Assembly (NCBI RefSeq): GCF_002002725.1
Contig: NZ_MUNW01000051.1
Coordinates: 141,869 to 205,868, forward strand
Direction: 5' to 3'
DNA from: Sinorhizobium sp. A49
GTDB taxonomy: Bacteria; Pseudomonadota; Alphaproteobacteria; Rhizobiales; Rhizobiaceae
DNA: 64,000 bases
How positions within the stretch are numbered: position 1 is the first letter of the stretch; each line of letters starts with the position of its first letter. Of the stretch, positions 43,540 to 52,350 are shown in pieces. The notes under the pieces are model-generated. The model was not told the origin of the DNA, made no database searches, and saw nothing but the letters and a program-made list of their open reading frames with translations. The translations under genes and the position numbers were made by a program.

Positions 43540-45186
43540 ATGCCCATTGATATGAAGAGTGCCTTCGGCCTGCTGGCTGCTTCAGCAGTCCACAGGTCCA
43601 TCAAGCCGAAAGCGCTTGCGCTTGCCGGCACCGTGCTGATGTCGACGATCTCTGCGTCGGCCTTGCCAGCATTGGCCCAGGATGCGGCCAAGCCCAACAT
43701 CCTCGTCATCTTCGGCGACGATATCGGCCAGACCAATATCAGCGCCTATTCCTTCGGCGTGATGGGTTACAAAACACCCAATATCGATCGGCTTGCCTCT
43801 GAAGGCATGATGTTCACGGACTACTACGCAGAAAACAGCTGCACGGCCGGCCGCTCCACCTTCATTACCGGCCAGTCGGTGCTTCGCACCGGCATGTCCA
43901 AGGTCGGGGTTCCCGGAGCGCCCGTCGGCCTGCAGGATCGCGACGTCACGATTGCCCAGGCGCTGAAGCCGCTCGGCTATGCAACAGGCCAGTTCGGCAA
44001 GAACCATCTGGGCGACCAGGACCGATTCCTGCCGACAGCCCATGGTTTCGACGAATTCTTTGGAAACCTCTACCATCTCAATGCCGAGGAAGAACCGGAA
44101 CGGCCCTACTGGCCGAAGGATCCCAACGATCCCTTCGTCAAGGCGGCCACGCCGCGCGGCGTGCTGCATTCGTTTGCCGATGGCAAGATCGAGGATACCG
44201 GCGCGCTCAACACCAAGCGCATGGAGACGATCGACGACGAGACGACGGCGGCAGCCATAGGTTTCATGGAAAAGCAGGTCAAGGAAGGCAAGCCCTTCTT
44301 CACCTGGATGAACACGACGCGCATGCATCTGTTCACCCACATCCGGCCCGAATACAAGGGCCAGAGCGGCATGCCGGGCAACGATTATGCCGACGGTATG
44401 GTCGAACACGACAACGACGTCGGCAAACTTCTGAAGGCGATCGACGACCTGAAGATCGCCGACAACACGATCGTCGTTTACGCCACCGACAATGGCCCCA
44501 ATCAGTTCTCCTGGCCGGACGCCGCAACGACGCCATTCCGCAGCGAGAAGGACACCAACTGGGAAGGCGCCTTCCGCGTTCCCGCCATCGTGCGGTGGCC
44601 GGGCAAGATCAAGCCGGGTGTTTCCAACGAAATGGTCTCCGGCCTCGACTGGTTCCCGACCTTGCTTGCCGCTGCCGGTGACAAGGACGTAAAGGACCGG
44701 CTGCTGAAGGGAACCAAGCTCGGCGACAAGGACTTCAAGGTTCACCTCGATGGCTACAACCAGCTCCCCTACCTTCTGGGCGAGCAGCCAAAGGGCGCGC
44801 GCAACGAGTTCTTCTACTTCAACGACGACGCCAAGCTGGTCGCCATTCGCTTTGACAACTGGAAGGCGGTTTTCTGCGAAATGCGCAAGCCTGGCGGCTT
44901 CGACGTCTGGCAGGACCCTTTCACCTGCCTGCGCGTGCCGAAGATGTTCAATCTGCGCATGGATCCCTATGAGCGGGCCGACATTGTCTCCGACCAGTAC
45001 AACGACTGGAGGACGAAGAACGTCTATCTCGCCGGCATCGCCACCATGAAGGCCGCGGCGTTCCTCGAAACCTTCATCGAGTACCCGCCGAGCCAGAAGC
45101 CCGCGAGCTTCTCGGTCGACCAGGTCGAGGAAGGCGTGCATGCCAAGATCGACGAGATCATGAAGAAGGCCCCGGCGGCCCAATAA
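43540..45186 (+). CDS. Type I (formylglycine) sulfatase, exported
   Basis: A 548-residue sulfatase of the alkaline-phosphatase superfamily. The first 47 residues hold a signal peptide (hydrophobic KALALAGTVLMSTISASAL, cleavage near LAQDAA). The metal site begins with Asp60-Asp61 in ILVIFGDDIGQTN. The modified residue is C101 in the signature C-T-A-G-R (NSCTAGRSTFITGQ), of the Cys type that needs FGE. Further motifs are GYATGQFGKNHLGD and YATDNGPN. ATG 43540 follows GGGAG; the longer frame to 43441 overlaps operator copy F. Substrate unknown (choline sulfate, aryl or glycan sulfate). FGE is 7 kb away but shares the operator. Confidence 0.9.
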   Translation: MPIDMKSAFGLLAASAVHRSIKPKALALAGTVLMSTISASALPALAQDAAKPNILVIFGDDIGQTNISAYSFGVMGYKTPNIDRLASEGMMFTDYYAENSCTAGRSTFITGQSVLRTGMSKVGVPGAPVGLQDRDVTIAQALKPLGYATGQFGKNHLGDQDRFLPTAHGFDEFFGNLYHLNAEEEPERPYWPKDPNDPFVKAATPRGVLHSFADGKIEDTGALNTKRMETIDDETTAAAIGFMEKQVKEGKPFFTWMNTTRMHLFTHIRPEYKGQSGMPGNDYADGMVEHDNDVGKLLKAIDDLKIADNTIVVYATDNGPNQFSWPDAATTPFRSEKDTNWEGAFRVPAIVRWPGKIKPGVSNEMVSGLDWFPTLLAAAGDKDVKDRLLKGTKLGDKDFKVHLDGYNQLPYLLGEQPKGARNEFFYFNDDAKLVAIRFDNWKAVFCEMRKPGGFDVWQDPFTCLRVPKMFNLRMDPYERADIVSDQYNDWRTKNVYLAGIATMKAAAFLETFIEYPPSQKPASFSVDQVEEGVHAKIDEIMKKAPAAQ

Positions 45187-45193
45187 GCTGAAG

Positions 45194-45225
45194 AAGGCGG
45201 CGCTCTTGCGAGTGCCGCCTTTTCA
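45194..45225 (+). terminator. Rho-independent terminator after the sulfatase gene
   Basis: AAGGCGGC (45194-45201) and GCCGCCTT (45214-45221) form a perfect 8-bp stem, followed by TTCATT. It lies 7 bp after the stop. Confidence 0.8.
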
Positions 45226-45323
45226 TTCCTAGCATTTAGAACCTATGGTGACCCGGATTGACCGCAAAGACTTCTGCGCCCGTACGCTCGGTCGATGTCG
45301 ACGGGCCCGACGAGAGACAGGGC

Positions 45324-47819
45324 ATGCAGCAACAGGCCTATGCCTTCAGCCCCGCAATGGCCGGCTTCATGCTTTTCTTGTCCGGCGCAGCGGCGCTGAT
45401 CTTTCAGGTCCTCTGGATCAAGCAACTCTCGCTCGTCACCGGTGTCGACGTCCATGCGGTCAGCGCCGGCGTCAGCGCCTTCTTCCTCGGCCTTGCCCTC
45501 GGCAGCTTCGCCCTCGGTCGCGCCAGTGACCGTACCGCCCGCCCCTTGCGTCTCTATGCGCTGCTTGAGACCGGCGTCGCGCTGCTTGGCGTTGTTGTTA
45601 CCTTCGCACTGGCGCGGATTGCGCCGCTCTTCGTCTCGATCGAGATGGACCTGCCCGTTGTCGCCTGGGGGATGCTGATCCTGCTCGTGGCCGCGCCGGC
45701 CTTTTTGATGGGCGGCACTCTTCCTGTGCTCTTGCGCTCCCTGCAAGCGGCGCCCGGCGGCATCAGTGCCAAGGGCGGACGCCTTTACGCTGCCAATACG
45801 CTCGGCGCGATCGTCGGCTGCCTCGCCGTCTCCTTCGTGATCATTCCCGCACTCGGGGTACAGGCAACCGGTGTTGCTGCCGCCGCTCTCGGCCTGACCG
45901 CTGCTGCCACCGCGGTTTCTCGCGGCGCGGCTTCCGCCACCTCAGCTCCCGAGGCATCTCCGACACCATCCATCGGCGAAGGCGGGTCCCGGCTGGCGCT
46001 TGCTCTCTACGCGCTCGCCGGCGGCGTCGCGCTCGGCTATGAGGTCGCCTGGTCGCAGGCGATCGTGCAATTCATCTCGACCCGCTCCTTCGCCTTCTCG
46101 GTCGTGCTTGCGACTTATCTCGCAGGCCTTGCGCTTGGCGCTGCGATCTTTTCGCGGCGAACCGACAAGCTGACCGATCCCTGGACCACGTTCGGCCTGC
46201 TCATTACAGCTGCCGGCCTCGTCGCGCTTTTCGAGCTGGCGGTGCTCGGCACCTGGCTCACCGTTTGGCAGACGAATGCGGAAGCGACGGTCGCAGCGAT
46301 GACAGGCAGCATCTTCGCCGGCATGTGCGCGCGTTTCCTTGTGGCGGCGCTCACCATCGTCTTCATCCCGACGCTGATCCTCGGCGCCGCCTTTCCCGTC
46401 GCCTTGCGCCTTGCGGTCAATCCTGCCCATGTCGGGCGCGATACCGGCCGCGTGCTGGCCTTCAATACGCTCGGCGGCATCGCCGGCACGCTTGCCACAG
46501 GCTTTCTACTGATCCCGACGCTCGGCATCGTCCGCAGCTTTGCCATCCTGGCGGTCATCGCCGCCATGATCGGCCTTGTCGCGATCTTCAGGGGCAAGGG
46601 CAGCGCGTTGGTTGGCCCTCGTCTTGCCGTGCCCATGCTCGGCGCCCTCACCCTGCTGCTAGCGTTCTTCGTACCGTCGGACCGGCTCGCCAATCTGCTG
46701 ACGAAGTCGCGTAGCGACGGCACGATCGTCTCTTATGAAGAAGGCCTCGGCGCGACCGTCGCGGTGATCGAACAGGGACAGGCCGACCGTCGCTTCCGCC
46801 GGCTTTATATCCAGGGCGTTTCCAACACCGGCGATGCCATGCCGTCGCTGCGTTACATGCGGCTGCAGGCTTTGTTGCCGCTCCTGATCCAAAAGGGCGA
46901 ACCGAAGTCGGCGCTGGTGATAGGGCTTGGAACCGGCATCACCGCCGGGTCGCTGCTCGCCTATCCAGGGCTGGAGCGCCGCGTCGCTGCTGAACTTTTG
47001 CCTTCGGTCGCCCGCGCGTCCGCTCTGTTCAAGGGCAATTACGATGCCCCCCATGATCCCCGACTGGAGGTCCGCCTGCGCGACGGTCGGCGAGAACTGT
47101 TGCGAAGCGAGGAGCGCTACGACCTGATCACGCTCGAGCCACCGCCGCCGTCGGCGGCCGGTGTCGTCAATCTCTATTCGTCCGATTTCTACCGGCTGGC
47201 GCGCGCGCGTCTGGCAGACAATGGCATGGTGGCCCAATGGCTGCCGATCGCCACCCAGAACGACGAGGACACCCGTTCCCTCGTCAGAAGCTTTCTCGAC
47301 ACTTTCCCTGAGGTCACGCTCTGGTCGACGGAACTGCACGAGATGCTTCTGGTCGGCTCTCTCGCACGCCAAGATATCGACGCCACGCGGATTGCGGAGC
47401 GGATGAAGGAACGGCCGCTTGCGACAGCGCTCGGCGAGGTCGGAATTTCCAGCCCGGCCGATCTGCTGGCGACCTGGATGATGGATCGTTCGGGGCTGGA
47501 GCGCTACGCCGGCGACGCCCTTCCTGTAACGGACGATCAGCCGCGGATCGAATATGCAAGTTGGGCGCGACCCGACGAGCTGCAGCGCACGCTTCCGGCT
47601 CTCATCGCCCTCAGAACAGATCTTCCGCTGGTAACCGCAGACCCCGTAACGAAAACGGCAATCGCCGAAGCGCATAACAGGCTGCTGCTCTTCTACCAGG
47701 CCTCGCTCAATGCCTATGCCGGCTACCGTGCCGAATGGGCGCGCGACATGGAAGTGCTGATGCGCGTCGAACCGGCCAATCCCTATTACAAATGGTTCGT
47801 TTCAAGCAGTCAGCGATGA
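45324..47819 (+). CDS. Membrane-fused spermidine-synthase-like protein
   Basis: A large inner-membrane protein (831 residues from ATG 45324; 853 if the TTG at 45258 is used; GAGAGACAGGGC precedes the ATG). The first 480 residues hold about twelve spans of an MFS-like permease. The C-terminal part is a Rossmann methyltransferase/spermidine-synthase-like domain with the SAM-type loop VIGLGTGITAGSLLAYPG. The usual catalytic segment of spermidine synthases (Asp in a D-x-x-D-P type motif) reads ITLEPPPPSAAGVVNLYSSD, so the aminopropyl reaction is doubtful. Fused proteins of this type are common and uncharacterised. It is alone between terminators and likely monocistronic. Confidence 0.78.
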   Translation: MQQQAYAFSPAMAGFMLFLSGAAALIFQVLWIKQLSLVTGVDVHAVSAGVSAFFLGLALGSFALGRASDRTARPLRLYALLETGVALLGVVVTFALARIAPLFVSIEMDLPVVAWGMLILLVAAPAFLMGGTLPVLLRSLQAAPGGISAKGGRLYAANTLGAIVGCLAVSFVIIPALGVQATGVAAAALGLTAAATAVSRGAASATSAPEASPTPSIGEGGSRLALALYALAGGVALGYEVAWSQAIVQFISTRSFAFSVVLATYLAGLALGAAIFSRRTDKLTDPWTTFGLLITAAGLVALFELAVLGTWLTVWQTNAEATVAAMTGSIFAGMCARFLVAALTIVFIPTLILGAAFPVALRLAVNPAHVGRDTGRVLAFNTLGGIAGTLATGFLLIPTLGIVRSFAILAVIAAMIGLVAIFRGKGSALVGPRLAVPMLGALTLLLAFFVPSDRLANLLTKSRSDGTIVSYEEGLGATVAVIEQGQADRRFRRLYIQGVSNTGDAMPSLRYMRLQALLPLLIQKGEPKSALVIGLGTGITAGSLLAYPGLERRVAAELLPSVARASALFKGNYDAPHDPRLEVRLRDGRRELLRSEERYDLITLEPPPPSAAGVVNLYSSDFYRLARARLADNGMVAQWLPIATQNDEDTRSLVRSFLDTFPEVTLWSTELHEMLLVGSLARQDIDATRIAERMKERPLATALGEVGISSPADLLATWMMDRSGLERYAGDALPVTDDQPRIEYASWARPDELQRTLPALIALRTDLPLVTADPVTKTAIAEAHNRLLLFYQASLNAYAGYRAEWARDMEVLMRVEPANPYYKWFVSSSQR

Positions 47820-48016
47820 CGGGTTGACGGATGTCGTTGATACCCGCGCTTTGGCTTCCGTACGAGCTGCTCAAGCCGCGCGGATAACCGCGGCCGACCA
47901 AGAACATTTTCGCTGGAAAGGCAGCCAGGCGCGAAATATTTGCGCAACGGCCCCTATGAAGGGCAAGGGATTGCAACCCGGCATCCGTAATCACGGTGTA
48001 TCCTGTCGCCATTCAA

Positions 48017-48033
48017 CCCAACCATTTGTTGGG
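48017..48033 (+). promoter_or_regulatory. CAAC-N5-GTTG box/hairpin before ATC hydrolase
   Basis: CCCAAC (48017-48022) and GTTGGG (48028-48033) form a 6-bp stem with the loop CATTT, and the core is CAAC-N5-GTTG, the reported PraR recognition pattern. It ends directly at the GGGAGG ribosome site of the gene at 48053, so it could act at the DNA level (PraR family) or by hiding the ribosome site. Confidence 0.45.
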
Positions 48034-48052
48034 CAGGGAGGTAGAAGATTTC

Positions 48053-48598
48053 ATGACGGACAACGACAATTCAGCGGGCCCCGCGACATCGCGGGCGGCG
48101 ATGGAAGGCGAGCTGGGCATTCTCGCGCGGCGGCGCATAGAGGCTGGCATCATCGCGCCGATCTATGAGGCGATGCGCGAAGAGATCGGCGAGGAACGTG
48201 CCCAGGCGATCCTCGACAAGGCTGTCAGCCAGGCTGCCATCGAGGCCGGCAAGGCGTTTGCGGCGAAGACCCCCGGCGGTACCAATCTGCGGACGTTCCA
48301 GGAGCTGCAGGATCTCTGGACGCAGGACGATGCCCTGACGATCGAGGTGACGAAAGCGACCGACGACGAGTTCCACTATAACGTCAAGCGCTGTCGATAC
48401 GCCGAGACCTATCGCGAGATGGGACTCGGCCATATCGGGCACCTGCTCTCCTGCAACCGTGATGGCGTGTTTTGTACCGGTTACGACCCGCGCATCACGC
48501 TTGAGCGCACGCAGACGGTGATGCAGGGCGCGTCCCATTGCGACTTCCGCTACCGCCTGAATGCCGAAGCGGCCGAAGCGGCCGAAGAACAGAAATGA
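48053..48598 (+). CDS. L-2-amino-thiazoline-4-carboxylate (ATC) hydrolase
   Basis: A 181-residue member of the ATC hydrolase family, which opens L-ATC to N-carbamoyl-L-cysteine in the Pseudomonas DL-ATC pathway (AtcB). Seen: RRIEAGIIAPIYEAMREEIG (N-helix), GTNLRTFQELQDLW, KRCRYAETYREMG, HLLSCNRDGVFCTGYDPRITL and the ending QGASHCDFRYRL. Cys and Asp in the last two are typical of the family. The start is ATG 48053 after GGGAGG. The stop overlaps the next gene (ATGA), which fits a two-step pathway. Confidence 0.83.
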   Translation: MTDNDNSAGPATSRAAMEGELGILARRRIEAGIIAPIYEAMREEIGEERAQAILDKAVSQAAIEAGKAFAAKTPGGTNLRTFQELQDLWTQDDALTIEVTKATDDEFHYNVKRCRYAETYREMGLGHIGHLLSCNRDGVFCTGYDPRITLERTQTVMQGASHCDFRYRLNAEAAEAAEEQK

Positions 48599-49854
48599 CC
48601 GCCATGGGACAAGCACGCAATAACCTGGCCACAGGCACCAACATGCCTGCAATCAACGGCGACCGGCTATGGGCCGATATCGTTTCCACGGCGCGCTTCG
48701 GCGGGACCGATATGGACGGCGTCACCCGGCTGACGCTGACGGAAGAGGACCGGCAGGTTCGAGACTGGTTCGTCGCGGAATGCCGCTCGCTGGGCTGCGC
48801 AATTGAAATCGATCGGATCGGCAACATCTTCGCCACCTATCCCGGCGAAGACCCGTCTCTGCCGCCGATCGCCGTCGGCAGCCATCTCGACACCCAGCCG
48901 CAGGGCGGCCGGTTCGACGGCATTCTCGGTGTTTTGGCTGGGGTTGAACTGATCCGCACGCTGAAGGAGAGCGGCACAGTGCTGCGGCATGCCCTGACAG
49001 TCGTCAACTGGACGAACGAGGAAGGCTCGCGCTTCTCGCCGGCGATGATGGGTTCAGGCGTCTTTACCGGCGCATCGCGCCTGGAAGCAATCGAGGCTTT
49101 GATCGACCGGGACGGAAAGACCGTATTGGCAGCGCTCGAAGCCATCGGCTATCGCGGCGAAACCGCTGTCGGCCATGTCGGCTTTACCGCCTATGTCGAG
49201 CTCCATATCGAGCAAGGCCCATTGCTGGAAGCGGCAGCGACTGAGATCGGTATCGTCACCGGCGTGCAAGGGGTGCGCTGGTTCGATGTGACGATCGCCG
49301 GGACGGAAGCCCATGCCGGCAGCACCCCGATGGCGCAGCGTGACGACGCGTTGGTCGCCGCCTCCCAGATCGTGCTTGCCGTGCGCGATATCGCGCGCCG
49401 TCACCCACCCGGCGTCGGCACCACAGGGTTTGCCGCAATCGGCCCCAATTCGCGCAATGTCGTGCCGGGCTCGGTGCAGTTGCAGATCGACATGCGCCAC
49501 CCCTCCGAAGCGGGGCTCGATCAGATGCAGGCGGCGCTCGAGCAGGCGATCGGCGCGATCGACGCCAGGATCGCGCTCAGTCACATCTGGTCGAAGCAAC
49601 CCGTCAAATTCGATCCCGGCATTGTCGATTCCGTACGCACCAGCGCCGCCGCACTCGGCTATTCCGCCACCGAGGTCGTCTCCGGCGCCGGTCACGATGC
49701 CGCCCACATCGCCGGCAACTGCCCGACAGCCATGATCTTCGTGCCCTCCAAGGACGGGCTGTCGCACAACGAAGCCGAATACTCCTCGCCGGAGGAATGC
49801 GCCCGTGGCGCCGACGTCCTGCTGCAGACGGTGCTGCAGATCGACCTGAAATAA
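48595..49854 (+). CDS. M20-family N-carbamoyl-L-amino acid amidohydrolase
   Basis: A 419-residue zinc-dependent amidohydrolase of the hydantoinase/carbamoylase type. Metal ligands are seen in AVGSHLDTQPQGGRFDG (His, Asp), NWTNEEGSRF (Glu-Glu) and ELHIEQGPLLE (His), and the dimerisation domain starts near VTGVQGVRWFDVTIAG. The last ligand His is in SHNEAEYSSPE. Next to the ATC hydrolase the natural substrate is N-carbamoyl-L-cysteine (AtcC role), giving L-cysteine, CO2 and ammonia; allantoate or beta-ureidopropionate are less likely. ATG 48595 overlaps the previous stop. Confidence 0.85.
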   Translation: MTAMGQARNNLATGTNMPAINGDRLWADIVSTARFGGTDMDGVTRLTLTEEDRQVRDWFVAECRSLGCAIEIDRIGNIFATYPGEDPSLPPIAVGSHLDTQPQGGRFDGILGVLAGVELIRTLKESGTVLRHALTVVNWTNEEGSRFSPAMMGSGVFTGASRLEAIEALIDRDGKTVLAALEAIGYRGETAVGHVGFTAYVELHIEQGPLLEAAATEIGIVTGVQGVRWFDVTIAGTEAHAGSTPMAQRDDALVAASQIVLAVRDIARRHPPGVGTTGFAAIGPNSRNVVPGSVQLQIDMRHPSEAGLDQMQAALEQAIGAIDARIALSHIWSKQPVKFDPGIVDSVRTSAAALGYSATEVVSGAGHDAAHIAGNCPTAMIFVPSKDGLSHNEAEYSSPEECARGADVLLQTVLQIDLK

Positions 49855-49865
49855 CGACAAACGTT

Positions 49866-49887
49866 GCCGGCGGGATTTCCCGCCGGC
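49866..49887. terminator. Hairpin between convergent genes
   Basis: GCCGGCGGG (49866-49874) and CCCGCCGGC (49879-49887) form a perfect 9-bp stem with the 4-base loop ATTT, 11 bp after the amidohydrolase stop. CGTTTT follows a few bases later. Confidence 0.7.
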
Positions 49888-49912
49888 GACGCCGTTTTCA
49901 ACAAATGCTGGT

Positions 49913-50602
49913 TCAGCCGCGGGCCGAATCGAGCGTCTCGTGTTCCTTTTCCACCTGTTGGGCCTTCAGGTAGCTTTCGATCAGCAGCTGATACTCCGGG
50001 AAGATCTTGGTGTAGATCTCCGCCCATTGCTGCGCGTCGTCACGATGCCAGGTCCGCTGCAGTTCGGAGGCGACGGCCGCCGTGTCCATCGGGACAACAC
50101 CCGCCTGGACAACGCGGGCAAGCGTGATCTCCTGCGCCATTTTCGAATAGGTACCCGACGCGTCGACGACGGCGAAGACCTTGTAGCCCTCGTGGACGGC
50201 GCTGATGGCCGGAAATGCCATGCAGACGCTGGTGATCGTGCCGGCAATGATCAGCGTCTTGCGGCCCGTCGCCTTGACGGCGGCCACGAAGTCCGGATTG
50301 TCCCAGGCGTTGATCTCGCCGCGACGGGCGACATATGTGGCATGCGGCGCATTCGCGTGGATTTCCGGGATCAACGGACCGTTCGGTCCCTGCGGCACCG
50401 AAGCCGTTGTGATGACGGGCATCTTTGTCAGCGTCGCCATGCTGGCAAGGGCTGCCGCATGGGCGCGCAGCTTCGGCATCGGCATGTCGTTGACGGTCTG
50501 AAACAGGCCGCTCTGATGGTCGATCAGAAGCATGACCGCATCATCGGGATCGATGACCGGGCGGGCGCCGTTGAAGTTGGCGACGTTGTTGACATTCGTC
50601 AT
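49913..50602 (-). CDS. YcaC-like isochorismatase-family hydrolase, copy 1
   Basis: A 229-residue cysteine hydrolase of the YcaC/isochorismatase fold. Asp in [13 protein letters not shown] (about 22-34), Lys in the segment before [18 protein letters not shown], and the nucleophile Cys in [13 protein letters not shown] (about 128-140). YcaC-like enzymes form octamers and their substrate is uncertain. It is followed upstream by a diverged paralogue (50630-51256), 27 bp away, so the two are one unit with the pirin gene. Confidence 0.83.
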   Translation of the reverse strand: MTNVNNVANFNGARPVIDPDDAVMLLIDHQSGLFQTVNDMPMPKLRAHAAALASMATLTKMPVITTASVPQGPNGPLIPEIHANAPHATYVARRGEINAWDNPDFVAAVKATGRKTLIIAGTITSVCMAFPAISAVHEGYKVFAVVDASGTYSKMAQEITLARVVQAGVVPMDTAAVASELQRTWHRDDAQQWAEIYTKIFPEYQLLIESYLKAQQVEKEHETLDSARG

Positions 50603-50629
50603 GGCTCTTCTCCTATGACTGGCCCGTAA

Positions 50630-51256
50630 TTAACGGGAAGCCTTGGTGGTCGTGTAGCTGCTGATCAGGTTGCGGTAGTCGGGGATGTGGTTGGAGAACA
50701 GCGTTCCAAGCCCCTCGACGTCGTTGCGCCAATCGCGATGCAGTTCGCAGGCAAGACCGAACCAGGTCATCAGCTGTGCGCCGGACTGCGACATGCGATC
50801 CCAGGCCGAATGGCGGGTGATCTCGTTGAAAGTGCCCGACGCGTCAGTAACGACGAAGACTTCAAATCCCTCCTCGAGGGCTGACAGGGCCGGGAATGCC
50901 ACGCAGACCTCCGTGACGACGCCGGCAATGATCAGTTGCTTCTTGCCGGTGGCCTTGACCGCCTTGACGAAGTCTTCATTGTCCCAGGCGTTGATCTGGC
51001 CGGGGCGCGGAATGAACGGCGCATCCGGGAACATTTCCTTCAGTTCCGGCACGATCGGGCCGTTCGGACCATCCTCGAAGCTGGTCGTCAGGATCGTCGG
51101 CAGCTTGAAGTATTTCGCGAGGTCCGCGAGTGCCAGAACGTTGTTCTTGAATTTGTCGGGATCGATATCCCGGACCAGCGAGAGCAGACCGGCCTGGTGG
51201 TCGACGAGCAGAACCGCAGCCTGATCCTTGTCGAGACGCTTGTAGGTTTTTGCCAT
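50630..51256 (-). CDS. YcaC-like isochorismatase-family hydrolase, copy 2
   Basis: A 208-residue paralogue with AVLLVDHQAGLLSLV and the nucleophile Cys in VVTEVCVAFPALSA, plus the conserved INAWDNEDFVKAVKATGKK. It matches E. coli YcaC in length and motifs better than copy 1. Start ATG 51256 follows AGGAGTC; the frame upstream to 51343 is shadow. Cluster of two YcaC-like enzymes and a pirin is common in alpha-proteobacteria under LysR control. Confidence 0.85.
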   Translation of the reverse strand: MAKTYKRLDKDQAAVLLVDHQAGLLSLVRDIDPDKFKNNVLALADLAKYFKLPTILTTSFEDGPNGPIVPELKEMFPDAPFIPRPGQINAWDNEDFVKAVKATGKKQLIIAGVVTEVCVAFPALSALEEGFEVFVVTDASGTFNEITRHSAWDRMSQSGAQLMTWFGLACELHRDWRNDVEGLGTLFSNHIPDYRNLISSYTTTKASR

Positions 51257-51349
51257 AGTGAAGACTCCTTCATCTCTAGTCATATCCGCGTGCTCTGGCC
51301 GTTGATCGGCCGTCGTGGGTTCGGCGCGGAGTTCCGAGCCCACGAGAAC

Positions 51350-52225
51350 TCAAAGTGCCGGTGCTGAAACGGCGCCGAAGCTGCCGTTCTGGAAGTCGGC
51401 GAAGGCCTGGCGGATTTCGTCCGCCGTGTTCATCACGAAGGGGCCATGCATGACCACGGGTTCGTCGATCGGCTCACCGCTCAAGACGAGGACGGTAGCA
51501 TCCGAGCTGGCATCGAGCGTAATGGCGCCGCCTTCGCGGCCGAGGAGGCCGAACTGGGCTTCACCGATCAGGTCGCTGCCGTTGACCAGCACGGTGCCGT
51601 GCAGCACTGCCAGACCGATCGAATGGCCCTCTGGCAGATCGAGCGCGAGCGAACCTCCCTGTTTCAGCCTGACATCCCAGAGATTGATCGGCGTAAACGT
51701 CTTCGCCGGTCCGTTGCGGCCGTCGAACGCGCCGGCGATCACCCTGAGCGTGCCGGCATCCTCCGGCAGCGGCACGGTGGGGATGTCACGGCTAAGGAGT
51801 GTCTGGTATCCCGGCTTTGCGGATTTGGCTCTGGCCGGCAGGTTGACCCAGAGCTGGACCATTTCCAGCGTCCCGCCCTGCCTGGTGAAGGCGTCCGAAT
51901 GGTACTCCTCGTGCAGGATACCGCCGGCTGCCGTCATCCATTGCACGTCGCCCGGGCCGATATGGCCGCCATTGCCGGCCGAATCCCGATGATCCACTTC
52001 GCCACGATGGACGATGGTCACCGTCTCGAAGCCGCGATGCGGATGCACACCGACGCCGCGCGGCCGGCTGGTCGGTGCAAATTCGGTCGGCCCCGCATAG
52101 TCGAGCAACAGGAACGGGCTTGCATGTTCACCGACGGCGTCATGGGAAAGCAGCGAGCGAACAGGAAAACCGTCGCCGACCCAGTGCTGTCGGGCGTTCC
52201 CAAAAATGCCGAGTATCTTGCGCAT
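51350..52225 (-). CDS. Pirin-family protein
   Basis: A 291-residue double-cupin pirin. The metal-binding motif of the N-cupin is HPHRGFETVTIV (His, His and Glu) with the later His/Glu in GDVQWMTAAGGILHEEYH. Some bacterial pirins show quercetinase activity, others bind regulators; the function here is open. ATG 52225 follows GGAGAAACAGAC. It is the first gene of the minus-strand unit (pirin, YcaC copy 2, YcaC copy 1), divergent from the LysR gene. Confidence 0.87.
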   Translation of the reverse strand: MRKILGIFGNARQHWVGDGFPVRSLLSHDAVGEHASPFLLLDYAGPTEFAPTSRPRGVGVHPHRGFETVTIVHRGEVDHRDSAGNGGHIGPGDVQWMTAAGGILHEEYHSDAFTRQGGTLEMVQLWVNLPARAKSAKPGYQTLLSRDIPTVPLPEDAGTLRVIAGAFDGRNGPAKTFTPINLWDVRLKQGGSLALDLPEGHSIGLAVLHGTVLVNGSDLIGEAQFGLLGREGGAITLDASSDATVLVLSGEPIDEPVVMHGPFVMNTADEIRQAFADFQNGSFGAVSAPAL

Positions 52226-52322
52226 GTCTGTTTCTCCTTGTGCATCGCCTTGCAAGCGATGACGTTGAGAGGAACATATTCCAGCGACAAATCTGGCAGT
52301 AGACAGTCAAATCGGGCTACAG

Positions 52323-52340
52323 TGTCCCATGGATAGGACA
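52323..52340. promoter_or_regulatory. TGTCC-N8-GGACA operator candidate
   Basis: TGTCC (52323-52327) and GGACA (52336-52340) are inverted half-sites, 10 bp ahead of the LysR ATG and about 98 bp before the divergent pirin start. The position fits autorepression by the LysR product plus control of the pirin-YcaC unit. Confidence 0.4.
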
Positions 52341-52350
52341 ATAATTGACC

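Noticed and set aside
47824..48168. 114-residue plus-strand frame upstream of ATC hydrolase
   Set aside because: Runs into the ATC hydrolase gene in another frame and has no ribosome site; the downstream gene is well supported.
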